Shown: positions 1 to 10,680 of the stretch, piece after piece
How positions within the stretch are numbered: position 1 is the first letter of the stretch
Layout: each line of letters begins with the position of its first letter
Source of the DNA: Anaeramoeba ignava
Taxonomy: Eukaryota; Metamonada; Anaeramoebidae
Assembly (NCBI GenBank): GCA_028826165.1
Contig: JAPDFW010000022.1
Location: forward strand, 620,001 to 684,000
DNA: 64,000 nucleotides
Direction of reading: 5' to 3'
The notes under the pieces: generated by a model
What the model saw: the letters and a program-made list of their open reading frames with translations, nothing else
Database searches by the model: none
What the model was told of the DNA's origin: nothing
Program-made: the position numbers and the translations under genes

Positions 1-110
1 AATTAATGAAATTTTATTAAAAATGAATTGAGAAATTTTCTTCCTTTTAATTCTTCATTTAGAATAATTTAGACTAAATAAATTCAAAAAAAAATAAATT
101 CAAAAAATAT

Positions 111-126
111 TTTTTTCATTTTTTTC
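111..126 (+). promoter_or_regulatory. T-rich CAT motif upstream of first gene
   Basis: The 16-mer TTTTTTCATTTTTTTC lies about 20 bases before the ATG at 148. The identical 16-mer occurs at 7832-7847 (+), 26044-26059 (+) and 21572-21587 (-), and close variants precede many other starts here. A core promoter or initiator role is inferred from position and recurrence only. Confidence 0.5.
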
Positions 127-147
127 TTTTCTTTCTTTTTAAAAATA

Positions 148-435
148 ATGGAAATTTCTGCTTTGTTTAAAAATCAAAAAATTTCAAAAGAATTTCATCC
201 AATTCAAATGGAATTAAAACAACAAAAAGAAATTGAATCTTTTGATGAAAAAATAACTGATTTTCCACAAAAAGTTGAAAATGAAAAAATTTATCAAAAA
301 TTAATTGTTGATTTAAGTTCAATTCAAAAACAAGTTAATGATTTTCTTTCTGAACAATTAGAAGAAAATAAAAAAGAAAATAAAGAAAATGAAATTAAAA
401 GAAGAAAGAAAAATGAAAAGAAGCAAAATAATTAA
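148..435 (+). CDS. Small charged protein, possibly Gon7-like
   Basis: This is a single-exon ORF of 95 residues, with the T-rich CAT motif just upstream and a lysine/glutamate/asparagine-rich end. Residues about 50-75 form a predicted amphipathic helix with the pattern L-x3-I-Q-x2-V-N-D-F-L. That pattern, plus the start (small residues, then F-x-P-I near residue 17), resembles the KEOPS/EKC subunit Gon7, a short, fast-evolving protein that supports tRNA t6A synthesis. The resemblance is to my memory of yeast Gon7 and is weak. The gene itself is believable because of its promoter motif, intact frame and non-repetitive first half. It converges on the next gene. Confidence 0.55.
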   Translation: MEISALFKNQKISKEFHPIQMELKQQKEIESFDEKITDFPQKVENEKIYQKLIVDLSSIQKQVNDFLSEQLEENKKENKENEIKRRKKNEKKQNN

Positions 436-613
436 CTTTTTTTGTTTGAATTTATTATTCATCAACAACCAAAAAAAAAAAGCAAACAATTTATTTAAAT
501 TTTTCATAATAAATTTCAGTTTCAAAAATAAATTTTAGTAAATTGTTTGTTTTTGTTTTTGTTTTTGTTTTTTTTTGATTGATTAATTTTTTATTTGAAA
601 TTTTTTTTTTCAT

Positions 614-1375
614 TTATTTGATTGTTAAAGTTTCAAGTATATTTGCGAGTTCTAAAATAATAACTCTCATTTTTTCATCAAGTGGACTTGTATCTAAAAA
701 TTCTTTTTTAGTATTTCTTTGATGATGAGAAAAGAATCCAAGAGTCTAAATTAATATTAAAATTAAAATTATTTATAAAATTAAAATTGAAATTAAAATT
801 AAAATTAAAATTAAAATTCATTTAGAAATTAAAATTAAAAATTTAAATTAAAATTAATATTAAAATTATAATTGTAAAAATTTTTTGCTAATAAAAAAAC
901 GGAAAAAAATGTACAAATTCTTTAATCATATAACAAGAAAAAAGTTCTTTTGCACCTGATACATGAAAAACAGAGAAAGGACCTTGACTCAAAGACTCAC
1001 CTAAAAAATAGTAAAAAAAAGAAATAAGAAGGAAAAAAGGGAAAATAAAAAAAAAATATCAAATAAATAAAACCTGTTCTTTGAACTTCTTGTTTCAAAG
1101 TCCCAACAACTGAGACAATCTCAGCTTGACGTTCATCTGCTACATCATGAGTGAATCTATTATTGTTTTCATTTTTGTTATTTTTTTGAGTAAATGATTT
1201 TTATATTTTTTTCGATTATTTTTTTTATTGATTTTTACATTGGTTTTTCTTCAGAATCAAGTATAAAAAATGAAGTTAAACCGGGAAATATTTTTTGAAT
1301 TTCTTGGCGTTTTTCCTCAAGTTGATGCATAATTTGAGAAGAAACTCCACTTCCATTACAACATGAATTTCCCAT
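614..1375 (-). CDS. Small N-myristoylated roadblock/longin-like protein, 4 exons
   Basis: No single ORF shows this gene; it appears only after splicing. Exons are 1239-1375, 1074-1156, 915-1000 and 614-745. All introns are GT-AG, and the exons sum to 438 nt, giving 145 residues with phases that close. The protein starts MGNSCC: a glycine-2 myristoylation signal followed by a cysteine pair suited to palmitoylation, which suggests membrane attachment. The segment PGLTSFFILDSEEKPIF followed by alternating strand and helix segments looks like the roadblock/longin fold used by small-GTPase regulators such as Ragulator subunits. I cannot name the family member. The last intron (746-914) holds a short AAAATT repeat. 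Confidence 0.6.
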
Positions 1376-1380
1376 TAAAA

Positions 1381-3222
1381 AAAAGAAATAAAAATTTGAA
1401 ATAGAAAAAAGAAATGAAAATAAGAAATGAAAATTAAAAGAAAAATGAAAAAATGATTTTTTTGTTTTTTTTTTTTCTTTTTTAAATCTTTTTTAAATCT
1501 TTTTTAAATCTTTTTTGATCAAATTTTCCTCAATTTTAAATTTAAAAAATATTTAATTTTTGATTTTTTATTTTACTTATTGGATTAAATAAAACAAAAA
1601 AGGAATTCAAAAATTTTTCATTTTAAATAAAGAATTTTAAAATTTGAATTTAAATTTGGATTTTAATTTGAAATTGAAATTTATTTTGAATTTGATTTTG
1701 AATTTTATTTTGAATTTGAATTTGAATTTGATTTTAAATTTGAATTTGAATTTTGAATTTTGAATTTTGAATTTTGAATTTTGAATTTGAATTTTGAATT
1801 TGAATTTGAATTTAATTTGAAATTGATTTTGAATTTGATTTTAAATTTGAATTTGAAATTGATTTTGAATTTGATTTTAAATTTGAATTTGAATTTGAAT
1901 TTGAATTTGAATTTGAAATTGAATTTGAATTTGAAATTGAAATTGAATTTGAATTTGAATTTGAATTTGAATTTTAATTTTGATTTTGAATTTGAATTGT
2001 ATTTTGTATTTTGAATTTTGAAATTGAAATTGAATTTGAATTTCTTTTTGAAATTGAATTTGATTTTGATTTTAAATTTTCATTTTGAAATTGAAATTGA
2101 AATTGATTTTGAATTTAAATTTGAATTGATATTGAATTTGAAATTGAATTTGAATTTGAATTTGAATTTGAATTTGAATTTGAATTTGAATTTGAATTTG
2201 AATTTGATTTTGAATTTGAAATTGAATTTGAATTTAATTTTGAATTTGAAATTGATTTTGAATTTTTGAATTTTGATTTTGATTTTGAATTTGAAATTGA
2301 AATTGATTTTGAAATTGAATTTGAATCTTGAATCTTGAATTTGAATTTGAATGATTTTGATTTTTTTGAATTTGAAATTGAATTTTTGAATTTTGATTTT
2401 TTTGATTTTGAATTTGAATTTGAAATTGAATTTGATTTTGAATTTGAATTTGGATTTGAATTTGAATTTGGATTTGAATTTGAATTTGAATTTGAATTTG
2501 AATTTTGTATTTTGAATTTAATTTGAATTTGATTTTGAATTTGAATTTCTTTTTGAATTTAAATTTTGAATTTGAATTTGGATTTGAAATTGAAATTGAT
2601 ATTGAATTTGAATTTGAATTTGATTTGAATTTGAATTTGAATTTGAATTTAAATTTGGATTTGAAATTTGAATTTGAAATTGAATTTGGAATTTGAAATT
2701 TGAATTTTGATTTTGAAAATTTAAATTTGAATTTTTAATTTCTTTTGAATTTGAAATTTTGAATTTAAAATTTGAATTTGAAAATTGAAATTGAAAATTT
2801 GAAATTTGATTTTGAATTTGAATTTGAAATTTGAATTGAATTTTTGAATTTGAATTTGAATTTGAATTTGAATTTGAATTTTGAAATTTGAATTTGAAAT
2901 TGAATTTTTGATTTTGAAATTGAATTTTGAATTTTGAATTTGAATTTTGAATTTGAATTTGAATTTGAATTTGAATTTGAATTTGAATTTGAATTTGAAT
3001 TTGAATTTGAATTGATTTGAATTTGAATTTGAATTTTGAATTTTGAATTTGAATTTGAAATTGATTTTGAATTTGAATTTGAATTTGGATTTGAAATTGA
3101 TATTGAATTTGAAATTGAAATTGATATTGAATTTGAAATTGAATTTGAATTTGAAATTGAAATTGATTTTGAATTTGATTTTGATTTAAATTTTCAATTT
3201 AAACTTTCTTTTTAGATTTTCA
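1381..3222. repeat. Intergenic GAATTT-type simple repeat
   Basis: From about 1640 to 3200 the sequence is almost wholly GAATTT hexamers mixed with GATTTT and GAAATT variants. The first 260 bases are T-rich spacer with the upstream motif of the preceding minus-strand gene. Short open frames inside read as N-L or F-E alternation in every phase and are artefacts of the repeat. No gene is visible here. Confidence 0.9.
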
Positions 3223-5790
3223 TTAATTTTTCCTTTTGTAAAAAATTATCGAAGGAAAAGAAGAAATCAAAGGAAAATTAATAACTTCTCGAACACTTGA
3301 ATCATCAAAACTAATCCATTTTTGAGTTTTTTCATCAAACAAAACAGTAATAAAATGACCAGAATCCAAATTTCCATAATGATTGACAACAGCAAAAAGT
3401 TGATAAAGAGGTTTTTCTTTTAAATAAAACTTAGAAGATTCAAGCCAATCATCTTGGAATTGAAGAGGAAGAAAAGAAAGTTGAATAGGAATAGAATTTT
3501 TAAAGAATGATTTGATTGCTGTTGTTGAATTTGTATTATAACGCTTTAGATAAATAAAAAATATATCTGGTAACTTTCCAAATTTTATTGATTTGCTACA
3601 AATTGTTAACCGATTACAATAAGGACATCTAAAAAGATTTTTATCATCCAAAATTTCCTCTTTTGTAAACTCTTTTAAACACCATTCAATTGGAACTGCT
3701 TCCGTTTTTTCATCTTCTAATTTGTTTGGAAGATTCACTGAAATTGAAAATGTGTTTTCTTTATTAGCAATTGATTTTTTGCATTCAGAACATGTGATTT
3801 TATTGTATAATTTAATTCCAAAATTTTTGGAAACTGCTGTTTGTTCCTTTTTTTTTCTAATTGATAATTGATTTATTTCCATGTTTTCTTTCGATTCATT
3901 TTTTGTTTCTAATTCTGAATGAATGTAATCAAGTAAATTTACTAAAAATTCATGTGAATCTTGTTGATTATATTGTTTGAATCTTTCATCAATTACTGAT
4001 AGTTCTTGTTTAAATTGAAAAAAATCAATAAAAGTTACACCTTTTTGGTAATTTTCAAAAAATTGAAGCAATTTATCAGAAAATTTTTCATCTTCTTGAT
4101 TATTTTTGGTAAATTTGAGTTGATTTTTTTGTTCTTCTCTCTGTTTTTTTAATTCTTCCATAAATTTTGTATTAAATAAAACTTGAATACCAGAAGAGAT
4201 ATAACAAGAAGAGCCAATATTTGGGATACCATGATAACCAGAAAGCCGATTTAAAGACAAATTAAATCGATTTTTAGATTTATTTTTTAATACATTTTTA
4301 GCATGATTTCCAAATTCATTTTTTGAATCATTTTTTGAATCATTTTTTGAATCATTTTTTGAATCATTTTTTGAATCATTTTTTGAATCATTTTTTGAAT
4401 CATTTTTTGAATCATATATAGATTTATTTTTTGAATCATTTGTTGAATCATTTTTCAATTCATGTTTAAATTCATTTGTTAAATCATTTTTTAAATCATT
4501 TGTGGATTTATTTCTATATTTATTTTTAAATTCATTTTTAAATTGATAAGGAGAATTATATTTAAATTCATTTGTTAAATCATTTGTAGATTTATTTCCG
4601 TATTTATTTTTAAATTCATTTGTTAAATCATTTATAGATTTATATTTAAATTCATTTTTTAAATCATTTATGGATTTATATTTAAATTTATTTGTTAAAT
4701 CATTTGTTAAATCATTTGTTAAATCATTTATAGATTTATTTATAAATTCATTTTTAGATTGATAAGGATAATTATATTTAAATTCATCTGTTAAATCATT
4801 TGTGGATTTATTTCCGTATTTATTTTTAAATTCATTTGTTAAATCATTTGTGGATTTATATTTAAATTCATTTTTTAAATCATTTGTGGATTTATTTCCA
4901 TATTTATTTTTAAATTCATTTTTAAATTGATAAGGAGAATTATATTTAAATTCATTTGTTAAATCATTTGTGGATTTATTTCCGTATTTATTTTTAAATT
5001 CATTTGTTAAATCATTTATAGATTTATATTTAAATTCATTTTTTAAATCATTTGTGGATTTATTTCCATATTTATTTTTAAATTCATTTTTAAATTGATA
5101 AGGAGAAGTATATTTAAATTCATTTGTTAAATCATTTGTTAAATCATTTGTTAAATCATTTTTAAATTCATTTTTAGATTGATAAGGAGAATTATATTTA
5201 AATTCATTTGTTAAATCATTTATAAATTTATTTGTTAAATCATTTTTTAAATCATTTGTTAATTCATTTGTTAATTCATTTGTTAAATCATTTTTAAATT
5301 CATTTGTTAAATCATTTTTAAAATCATTTTTAGATTGATAAGGAGAATTATATTTAAATTCATTTGTTAAATCATTTGTGGATTTATTTTCGTATTTATT
5401 TTTAAATTCATTTGTTAAATCATTTATAGATTTATTTTTAAATTCATTTGTTAAATCATTTTTAAATTCATTTTTAGATTGATAAGGAGAATTATATTTA
5501 AATTCATTTGTTAAATCATTTGTGGATTTATTTTCGTATTTATTTTTAAATTCATTTGTTAAATCATTTATAAATTTATTTGTTAAATCATTTTTTAAAT
5601 CATTTGTTAATTCATTTGTTAATTCATTTGTTAATTCATTTATAGATTTATTTTTAAATTCATTTGTTAAATCATTTTTTAAATTATTTTTAGATTCATT
5701 TAAAATGGTTTGTTCAATATATTTTTTTAATTTTTCATTTGAATATTCTGGTTTTGTTAATCGAGTTAAATTTGTAGTTTTATTTAACAT
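3223..5790 (-). CDS. Ubiquitin-specific protease (USP/UCH fold) with giant repeat head
   Basis: This single-exon ORF encodes 855 residues. Residues 1 to about 510 are a degenerate four-residue (12-nt) repeat built from NDLT, NEFK, NKST and KNDS units. The C-terminal third is a USP catalytic domain. The Cys box GIPNIGSSCYISS carries the nucleophile Cys529. A zinc-finger pair of CxxC motifs lies at 667/670 and 722/725. The His box NLDSGHFITV carries His812, and FDDSS holds the acidic residues near 829-830. All catalytic elements are present, so deubiquitinase activity is expected from family knowledge. The repeat head is hydrophilic and probably disordered. The start codon is shared with an 85-bp divergent promoter serving the ankyrin gene. 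The final residues are lysine-rich. Confidence 0.9.
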   Translation of the reverse strand: MLNKTTNLTRLTKPEYSNEKLKKYIEQTILNESKNNLKNDLTNEFKNKSINELTNELTNELTNDLKNDLTNKFINDLTNEFKNKYENKSTNDLTNEFKYNSPYQSKNEFKNDLTNEFKNKSINDLTNEFKNKYENKSTNDLTNEFKYNSPYQSKNDFKNDLTNEFKNDLTNELTNELTNDLKNDLTNKFINDLTNEFKYNSPYQSKNEFKNDLTNDLTNDLTNEFKYTSPYQFKNEFKNKYGNKSTNDLKNEFKYKSINDLTNEFKNKYGNKSTNDLTNEFKYNSPYQFKNEFKNKYGNKSTNDLKNEFKYKSTNDLTNEFKNKYGNKSTNDLTDEFKYNYPYQSKNEFINKSINDLTNDLTNDLTNKFKYKSINDLKNEFKYKSINDLTNEFKNKYGNKSTNDLTNEFKYNSPYQFKNEFKNKYRNKSTNDLKNDLTNEFKHELKNDSTNDSKNKSIYDSKNDSKNDSKNDSKNDSKNDSKNDSKNDSKNEFGNHAKNVLKNKSKNRFNLSLNRLSGYHGIPNIGSSCYISSGIQVLFNTKFMEELKKQREEQKNQLKFTKNNQEDEKFSDKLLQFFENYQKGVTFIDFFQFKQELSVIDERFKQYNQQDSHEFLVNLLDYIHSELETKNESKENMEINQLSIRKKKEQTAVSKNFGIKLYNKITCSECKKSIANKENTFSISVNLPNKLEDEKTEAVPIEWCLKEFTKEEILDDKNLFRCPYCNRLTICSKSIKFGKLPDIFFIYLKRYNTNSTTAIKSFFKNSIPIQLSFLPLQFQDDWLESSKFYLKEKPLYQLFAVVNHYGNLDSGHFITVLFDEKTQKWISFDDSSVREVINFPLISSFPSIIFYKRKN

Positions 5791-5875
5791 AATTTAAATA
5801 AGAAAAAAAAAAAGAAAAAAATGATTTTTAATTTTTCATTTTTTTCCTTTTCAAAAAAAAAATAAAATAAAAACA
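5791..5875. promoter_or_regulatory. Compact divergent promoter
   Basis: Only 85 bases separate the USP start on the minus strand from the ankyrin-BTB start on the plus strand. A CATTTTTTTCC motif faces right at about 5832-5847, and a mirrored A-rich ATG-containing copy faces left at about 5814-5824. Each gene therefore has its own motif within the shared spacer. Promoter function is inferred. Confidence 0.5.
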
Positions 5876-8800
5876 ATGAATATTCAACAACTTATTTCAG
5901 AAAATAACATTGAATTACTCAAACAAATCGATTACTTCCCAGCATTTGAGAAAAGACAAGGTGAATCTCTTCTTAAATTTGCGATTGAAAAAAATTCATC
6001 AAAAGAAGTGATTGAACTTTTAATTGAAAAAGGTTCTCAATTAGATTTTTTTGATAGATCTGAAAGAAATCTATTACATATTGCAATTATAAATCATTTA
6101 CCAAAAGAAATACTTGATTTACTAATTGAAAAAGGAATTGATATTAATCTAAAATCAACGTATAATGAAACAACTTTGCATTGCCTTTTCAAAGATCAAA
6201 ATTATTCATTGGAAATTTTAGAGTATCTAATTGAAAAAGGAATTGATATTAATGCAAAAACAATAAATAATGAAACAGCTTTGGATATTGGTTTCCAAAA
6301 TAAAAATTTACCATTTGAAATTACAAAATATTTAATTGAAAAAGGAGCTCAATTAGATTTTGTTGATAGATCTGGAAGAAATCTATTACATATTTCAATT
6401 ATAAATGAATTACCAAAAGAAATACTTTATTTACTAATTGAAAAAGGAATTGATATTAATGCAAAGACATATGATAGCGAAACAACTTTGCATATTGTTT
6501 GTCAGAATCAAAATCCATCTTTTGAAATTATCAAGTATCTAATTGAAAAAGGAATTGATATTAATGCAAAAACAAATTATAATCAAACAGCTTTGTATAC
6601 TGTTTGCCAGAATCAGGATTTGTCATTTGAAATTATCGAATATCTAATTGAAAAAGGAATCCATATTGATGAAAGAGATAGATACAATAAGACAGCTTTG
6701 CATATTGCTTGTCAGAATCAAAATATATCTTTTGAAATTATCAAGTATCTAATTGAAAACGGAATTGATATTCATGTAAAAACAAATTACTTTAATGAAA
6801 CAGCTCTTCATTTTGCTTGCAGAAACGAAAAACCATCAAAAAAGATTATCGACTATTTGATTCAAAAAGGAATTGATATTAATGCTCAAGATCGATATCA
6901 CAAAGCAGCTCTTTCTATATTGCTTGATCGAAAAAAGGGAAATTTAGTGAAATTTTTGTTGATGAATGACGCGAATATTTATGATTTGAGAGGTTATCAA
7001 ATATCAAAAAAATTTACAAACATTTTCTTTAAAGTTTATTCAATTAATGGAGACTTAAATAACTTATTGAACTCAAACGATAATTTTTCAGATTATCAAA
7101 TTCAATCCAATGATTCTTCCAGATTTCATGTTCATAAACTGATTCTTTTGGCAAGATTTGATAATGATGAAACAATTTTACAAAAATTTACTGAAATTTG
7201 TTACAATAAATCAAAAAAATATGTTCAACTTGCTCTTAATTTTCTCTACACTGGATTTCTTGATTTTCAAAAGGTTTATGAAGATTTAAATCAACAAACA
7301 AATTTAGATACACAAAAGAAAGGAAAAAAAAGACTTTTTAAAAGTATTGAGGAAGAAGAAATGGAAATTTTGGAATTTTTCAAAGAAATTGGATTTGATT
7401 CAAATTGGATTAAATTAAAAAGAGGAAGAAAAGGAATATTAAAAGATTTTCATCAATTATTCCAACAAGAATCAACAAAAGATTTTAAAATTATTTTTTC
7501 TGAAAAAGAAAAAGAAATTGAAATCAAAGCTCATAAATTGATCTTAATAATAAGAAGTGAATTATTTAAAGGAATGCTTATGTTGAATGTTCAAGATTCA
7601 TCTAATCAAGTTCATGATTATTCAGGAAAATCACTTCAAACAATTCAACAATTAATTTATTTTCTTTATCATGATAAATTTGAAGAAAACAAAATTAATC
7701 AACAAATGATTGAAGAATTTCAAGATTTAAAAGATTATTATCAATTAAATGAAAATTCAATTATTGATTTCCTTTTAATGGATTTGGCTAAAAAGAAAAA
7801 TTTAAATTTAAATTTAAATTTAAAATTAAATTTTTTTCATTTTTTTCTTTTTCAATTTTTTTCTAAAATGGAAAATTATTCTAATTTAGAAAAACTTTCA
7901 AATGATTTAAAAAATTTATTTCAAAATGAAAACCATGAAGAAAGTTATTTTGATTTTGAAATAATTTGTGAAAAAAATAAAACTTCATTTAAAACTCATA
8001 AATCAATTCTTTCTTCAAGAAGTCAATATTTTAAAACTCTTTTTAAATCCAAAATGAAAGAATATCAAGAAAACAAATTAATTCTAAAAGATGTTTCAAG
8101 TTCAATTCTATCTTCAATTTTGAATTATCTTTATTCAGGAAAAATTGAAATTAATTTAGAAAATGTTGTTGAAATTTTAATTTTTTCTTTAAAATATTTA
8201 ATTGATGAATTAATTGAAATTTCTTCAAATTTTATCAAAAAGAATTTCCAAATTGAATCCATTATTGATATTCTTAAATTATCTGAATCAATGAACTTAA
8301 ATCAATTATTGGATTCTTCTTATCAATTTATTTTGGAAAATTTTGAAGAATTTATCAAAACTCCTTTTTTTCTTGAACTTGAAGAAAATCATTTAAATTC
8401 ATTATTATCAAGTGATCAAATTTTATCAAATGAATTTGAAATTTTCCAATCAATAATAAAATGGGGAAAATATAAATCAAATATTAATCAACAAACACAA
8501 ATTCAAAAACTTGATAAAGAAGAAAAAGAAAAATTACAAAATCAAATTTCAAATATTATTGATAAAATCAGATTTATTGATTTCCCAAAAAAAGAACTTA
8601 AAACTATTTTGAAAGAAGATTTAATTCCAAATCAAATTTCACAAAAATTAATTCAATTCAAAAAACTTCAAAAAGATGATCAAAATGAAATAGAATTCCA
8701 AGAATTTGTTCAAAACCAAAATCAAAATTCTTTCATTTTCAAATCAAGAATTCTATATAAATTCAAATCAAAAATAATTCAAGAAAAAGAGCATTTCAAT

Positions 8801-9343
8801 AAATTACAAGAATGGATAAATGATAATGAATTCTTTTCCAAAATGAAATTAAAATTTTCAGCAAAAAAAGATGGATTTGATTGCAAACGATGGCATTCAA
8901 TTTGTGACAACAAAGGAAAGACATTAGTTATTATTAAAACAAAAGATAATTTTATTTTTGGAGGATTTACTCAAGCTGGATTTACAAATGATAAATTTAA
9001 ATGGCATCATCGTTATAGGAAATATGATTTTGGATATATTCCAGATCCAAATTCTTTTATCTTTTCATTAAGAAATGATAAAAGAGATCGAAAACCTGTG
9101 AGATTTTTAATTAAACAAGGAAGGAATCAATTCTCTATTTTTTATAGTTCAGATGGTGGTCCAGGATTTGGTGCTGGAATTGATTTGTTACTTGATGAAC
9201 AATTAAAATCTGGTAAATCTAATTTTGGGCATACTTATAATCTTCCTAAAGGAATTGAATATGGAACAACTGAAGCTAAAAGTTATTTATCTGGTTCTTT
9301 TGATAAATGGATTGTTGATGAAGTTGAGACTTTTTTCATTTAA
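5876..9343 (+). CDS. Ankyrin-BTB-BTB protein fused in frame to BTB-BACK-TLDc protein
   Basis: One ORF of 1155 residues. Residues about 30-370 are ankyrin repeats with a recurring core YLIEKGIDINAKT. A first degenerate BTB lies near 405-480 (FHVHKLILL) and a second near 535-650 (IKAHKLILIIRSELF). After a low-complexity hinge at 640-664 comes a third, canonical BTB at 685-800 (THKSILSSRSQYFKTLF; YLYSGKIEI). It is followed by a BACK helical region and a TLDc domain from about 948 to the end (CDNKGKTLVIIKT, FIFGGFTQAGF). BTB-BACK proteins often serve as cullin-3 adaptors; TLDc is linked to oxidation resistance and V-ATPase regulation. The hinge DNA looks like an intergenic promoter and residue 665 is Met, so this may be two tandem genes lacking a separating stop. 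The last 490 residues resemble the protein at 29622-31938. Confidence 0.85.
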   Translation: MNIQQLISENNIELLKQIDYFPAFEKRQGESLLKFAIEKNSSKEVIELLIEKGSQLDFFDRSERNLLHIAIINHLPKEILDLLIEKGIDINLKSTYNETTLHCLFKDQNYSLEILEYLIEKGIDINAKTINNETALDIGFQNKNLPFEITKYLIEKGAQLDFVDRSGRNLLHISIINELPKEILYLLIEKGIDINAKTYDSETTLHIVCQNQNPSFEIIKYLIEKGIDINAKTNYNQTALYTVCQNQDLSFEIIEYLIEKGIHIDERDRYNKTALHIACQNQNISFEIIKYLIENGIDIHVKTNYFNETALHFACRNEKPSKKIIDYLIQKGIDINAQDRYHKAALSILLDRKKGNLVKFLLMNDANIYDLRGYQISKKFTNIFFKVYSINGDLNNLLNSNDNFSDYQIQSNDSSRFHVHKLILLARFDNDETILQKFTEICYNKSKKYVQLALNFLYTGFLDFQKVYEDLNQQTNLDTQKKGKKRLFKSIEEEEMEILEFFKEIGFDSNWIKLKRGRKGILKDFHQLFQQESTKDFKIIFSEKEKEIEIKAHKLILIIRSELFKGMLMLNVQDSSNQVHDYSGKSLQTIQQLIYFLYHDKFEENKINQQMIEEFQDLKDYYQLNENSIIDFLLMDLAKKKNLNLNLNLKLNFFHFFLFQFFSKMENYSNLEKLSNDLKNLFQNENHEESYFDFEIICEKNKTSFKTHKSILSSRSQYFKTLFKSKMKEYQENKLILKDVSSSILSSILNYLYSGKIEINLENVVEILIFSLKYLIDELIEISSNFIKKNFQIESIIDILKLSESMNLNQLLDSSYQFILENFEEFIKTPFFLELEENHLNSLLSSDQILSNEFEIFQSIIKWGKYKSNINQQTQIQKLDKEEKEKLQNQISNIIDKIRFIDFPKKELKTILKEDLIPNQISQKLIQFKKLQKDDQNEIEFQEFVQNQNQNSFIFKSRILYKFKSKIIQEKEHFNKLQEWINDNEFFSKMKLKFSAKKDGFDCKRWHSICDNKGKTLVIIKTKDNFIFGGFTQAGFTNDKFKWHHRYRKYDFGYIPDPNSFIFSLRNDKRDRKPVRFLIKQGRNQFSIFYSSDGGPGFGAGIDLLLDEQLKSGKSNFGHTYNLPKGIEYGTTEAKSYLSGSFDKWIVDEVETFFI
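7795..7867 (+). promoter_or_regulatory. Promoter-like spacer inside an open reading frame
   Basis: This stretch starts with AATTTA-type repeats and ends in a T-rich tract holding the exact 16-mer TTTTTTCATTTTTTTC at 7832-7847. ATG follows at 7868. Translated, it reads as an L/N/F-rich hinge unlike either flank. It has no GT donor and AG acceptor pair that would remove it as an intron. The match to upstream motifs elsewhere in the window suggests a second transcription start. Confidence 0.5.
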
Positions 9344-10680
9344 AATCTATAAATAAATTAAATATAAAAATTGGATTAATAAATTATAAATATTTAATCA
9401 AATATTCTTTATTTTCAAAATTATTTAAATTAATTTATAAATAAATTCTTTTTAATTTTAATATTAGATTTTGAAATATTTTTAATTTAAATATTAAATA
9501 AATTAAATATAAAAATTGGATTAATAAATTATAAATATCTAATCAAATATTCTTTATTTTCAAAATTATTTAAATTAATTTATAAATAAATTCCTTTTTA
9601 ATTTTAATATTAGATTTTGAAATATTTTTAATTTAAATATTAAATAAATTAAATATAAAAATTGAATTAATAAATTATAAATATTTAATCAAATATTCTT
9701 TATTTTCAAAATTATTTAAATTAATTTATAAATAAATTCTTTTTAATTTTAATATTAAATTTTGAAATATTTTTAATTTAAATATTTAATAAAATAAATA
9801 TAAAAATTGGATTAATAAATTATAAATATTTAATCAAATATTCTTTATTTTCAAAATGATTTAAATTAATTTATAAATAAATTCTTTTTAATTTTAATAT
9901 TAGATTTTGAAATATTTTTAATTTAAATATTTAATAAAATAAATATAAAAATTGGATTAATAAATTATAAATATTTAATCAAATATTCTTTATTTTCAAA
10001 ATGATTTAAATTAATTTATAAATAAATTCCTTTTTAATTTTAATATTAGATTTTGAAATATTTTTAATTTAAATATTTAATAAATTAAATATAAAAATTG
10101 GATTAATAAATTATAAATATCTAATCAAATATTCTTTATTTTCAAAATGATTTAAATTAATTTATAAATAAATTCCTTTTAGTTTTAATATTAAATTTTG
10201 AAATATTTTTAATTTAAATATTTAATAAATTAAATATAAAAATTGGATTAATAAATTATAAATATTTAATCAAATATTCTTTATTTTCAAAATGATTTAA
10301 ATTAATTTATAAATAAATTCCTTTTAATTTTAATATTAGATTTTGAAATATTTTTAATTTAAATATTTAATAAAATAAATATAAAAATTGGATTAATAAA
10401 TTATAAATATCTAATCAAATATTCTTTATTTTCAAAATGATTTAAATTAATTTATAAATAAATTCCTTTTTAATTTTAATATTAGATTTTGAAATATTTT
10501 TAATTTAAATATTTAATAAAATAAATATAAAAATTGAATTAATAAATTATAAATATTTAATCAAATATTCTTTATTTCCAAAATGATTTAAATTAATTTA
10601 TAAATAAATTCTTTTTAATTTTAATATTAGATTTTGAAATATTTTTAATTTAAATATTCGTTAAATATTTTTTTTTTAAA
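9344..10680. repeat. Nine-copy 145-146 bp AT-rich satellite
   Basis: A unit of 145 or 146 bases recurs head to tail. The landmark TTGGATTAATAAATTATA starts at 9371, 9516, 9662, 9807, 9952, 10098, 10243, 10388 and 10534, with an A in place of the second G in two copies. Other changes are single bases (ATTATTT/ATGATTT, TTAGATT/TTAAATT, one extra T in a run). No open frame spans it. It fills the gap between the TLDc gene and FANCI; the remaining bases to 10822 are T-rich spacer with a CATTTTTTC motif. Confidence 0.95.

Noticed and set aside
7795-7867. Intron separating the ankyrin and TLDc halves
   Set aside because: No GT donor with an AG acceptor brackets the stretch, and it is already in frame.
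9344-10680. CRISPR-like array
   Set aside because: Units are contiguous 145-146 bp copies without spacers, in eukaryotic DNA.
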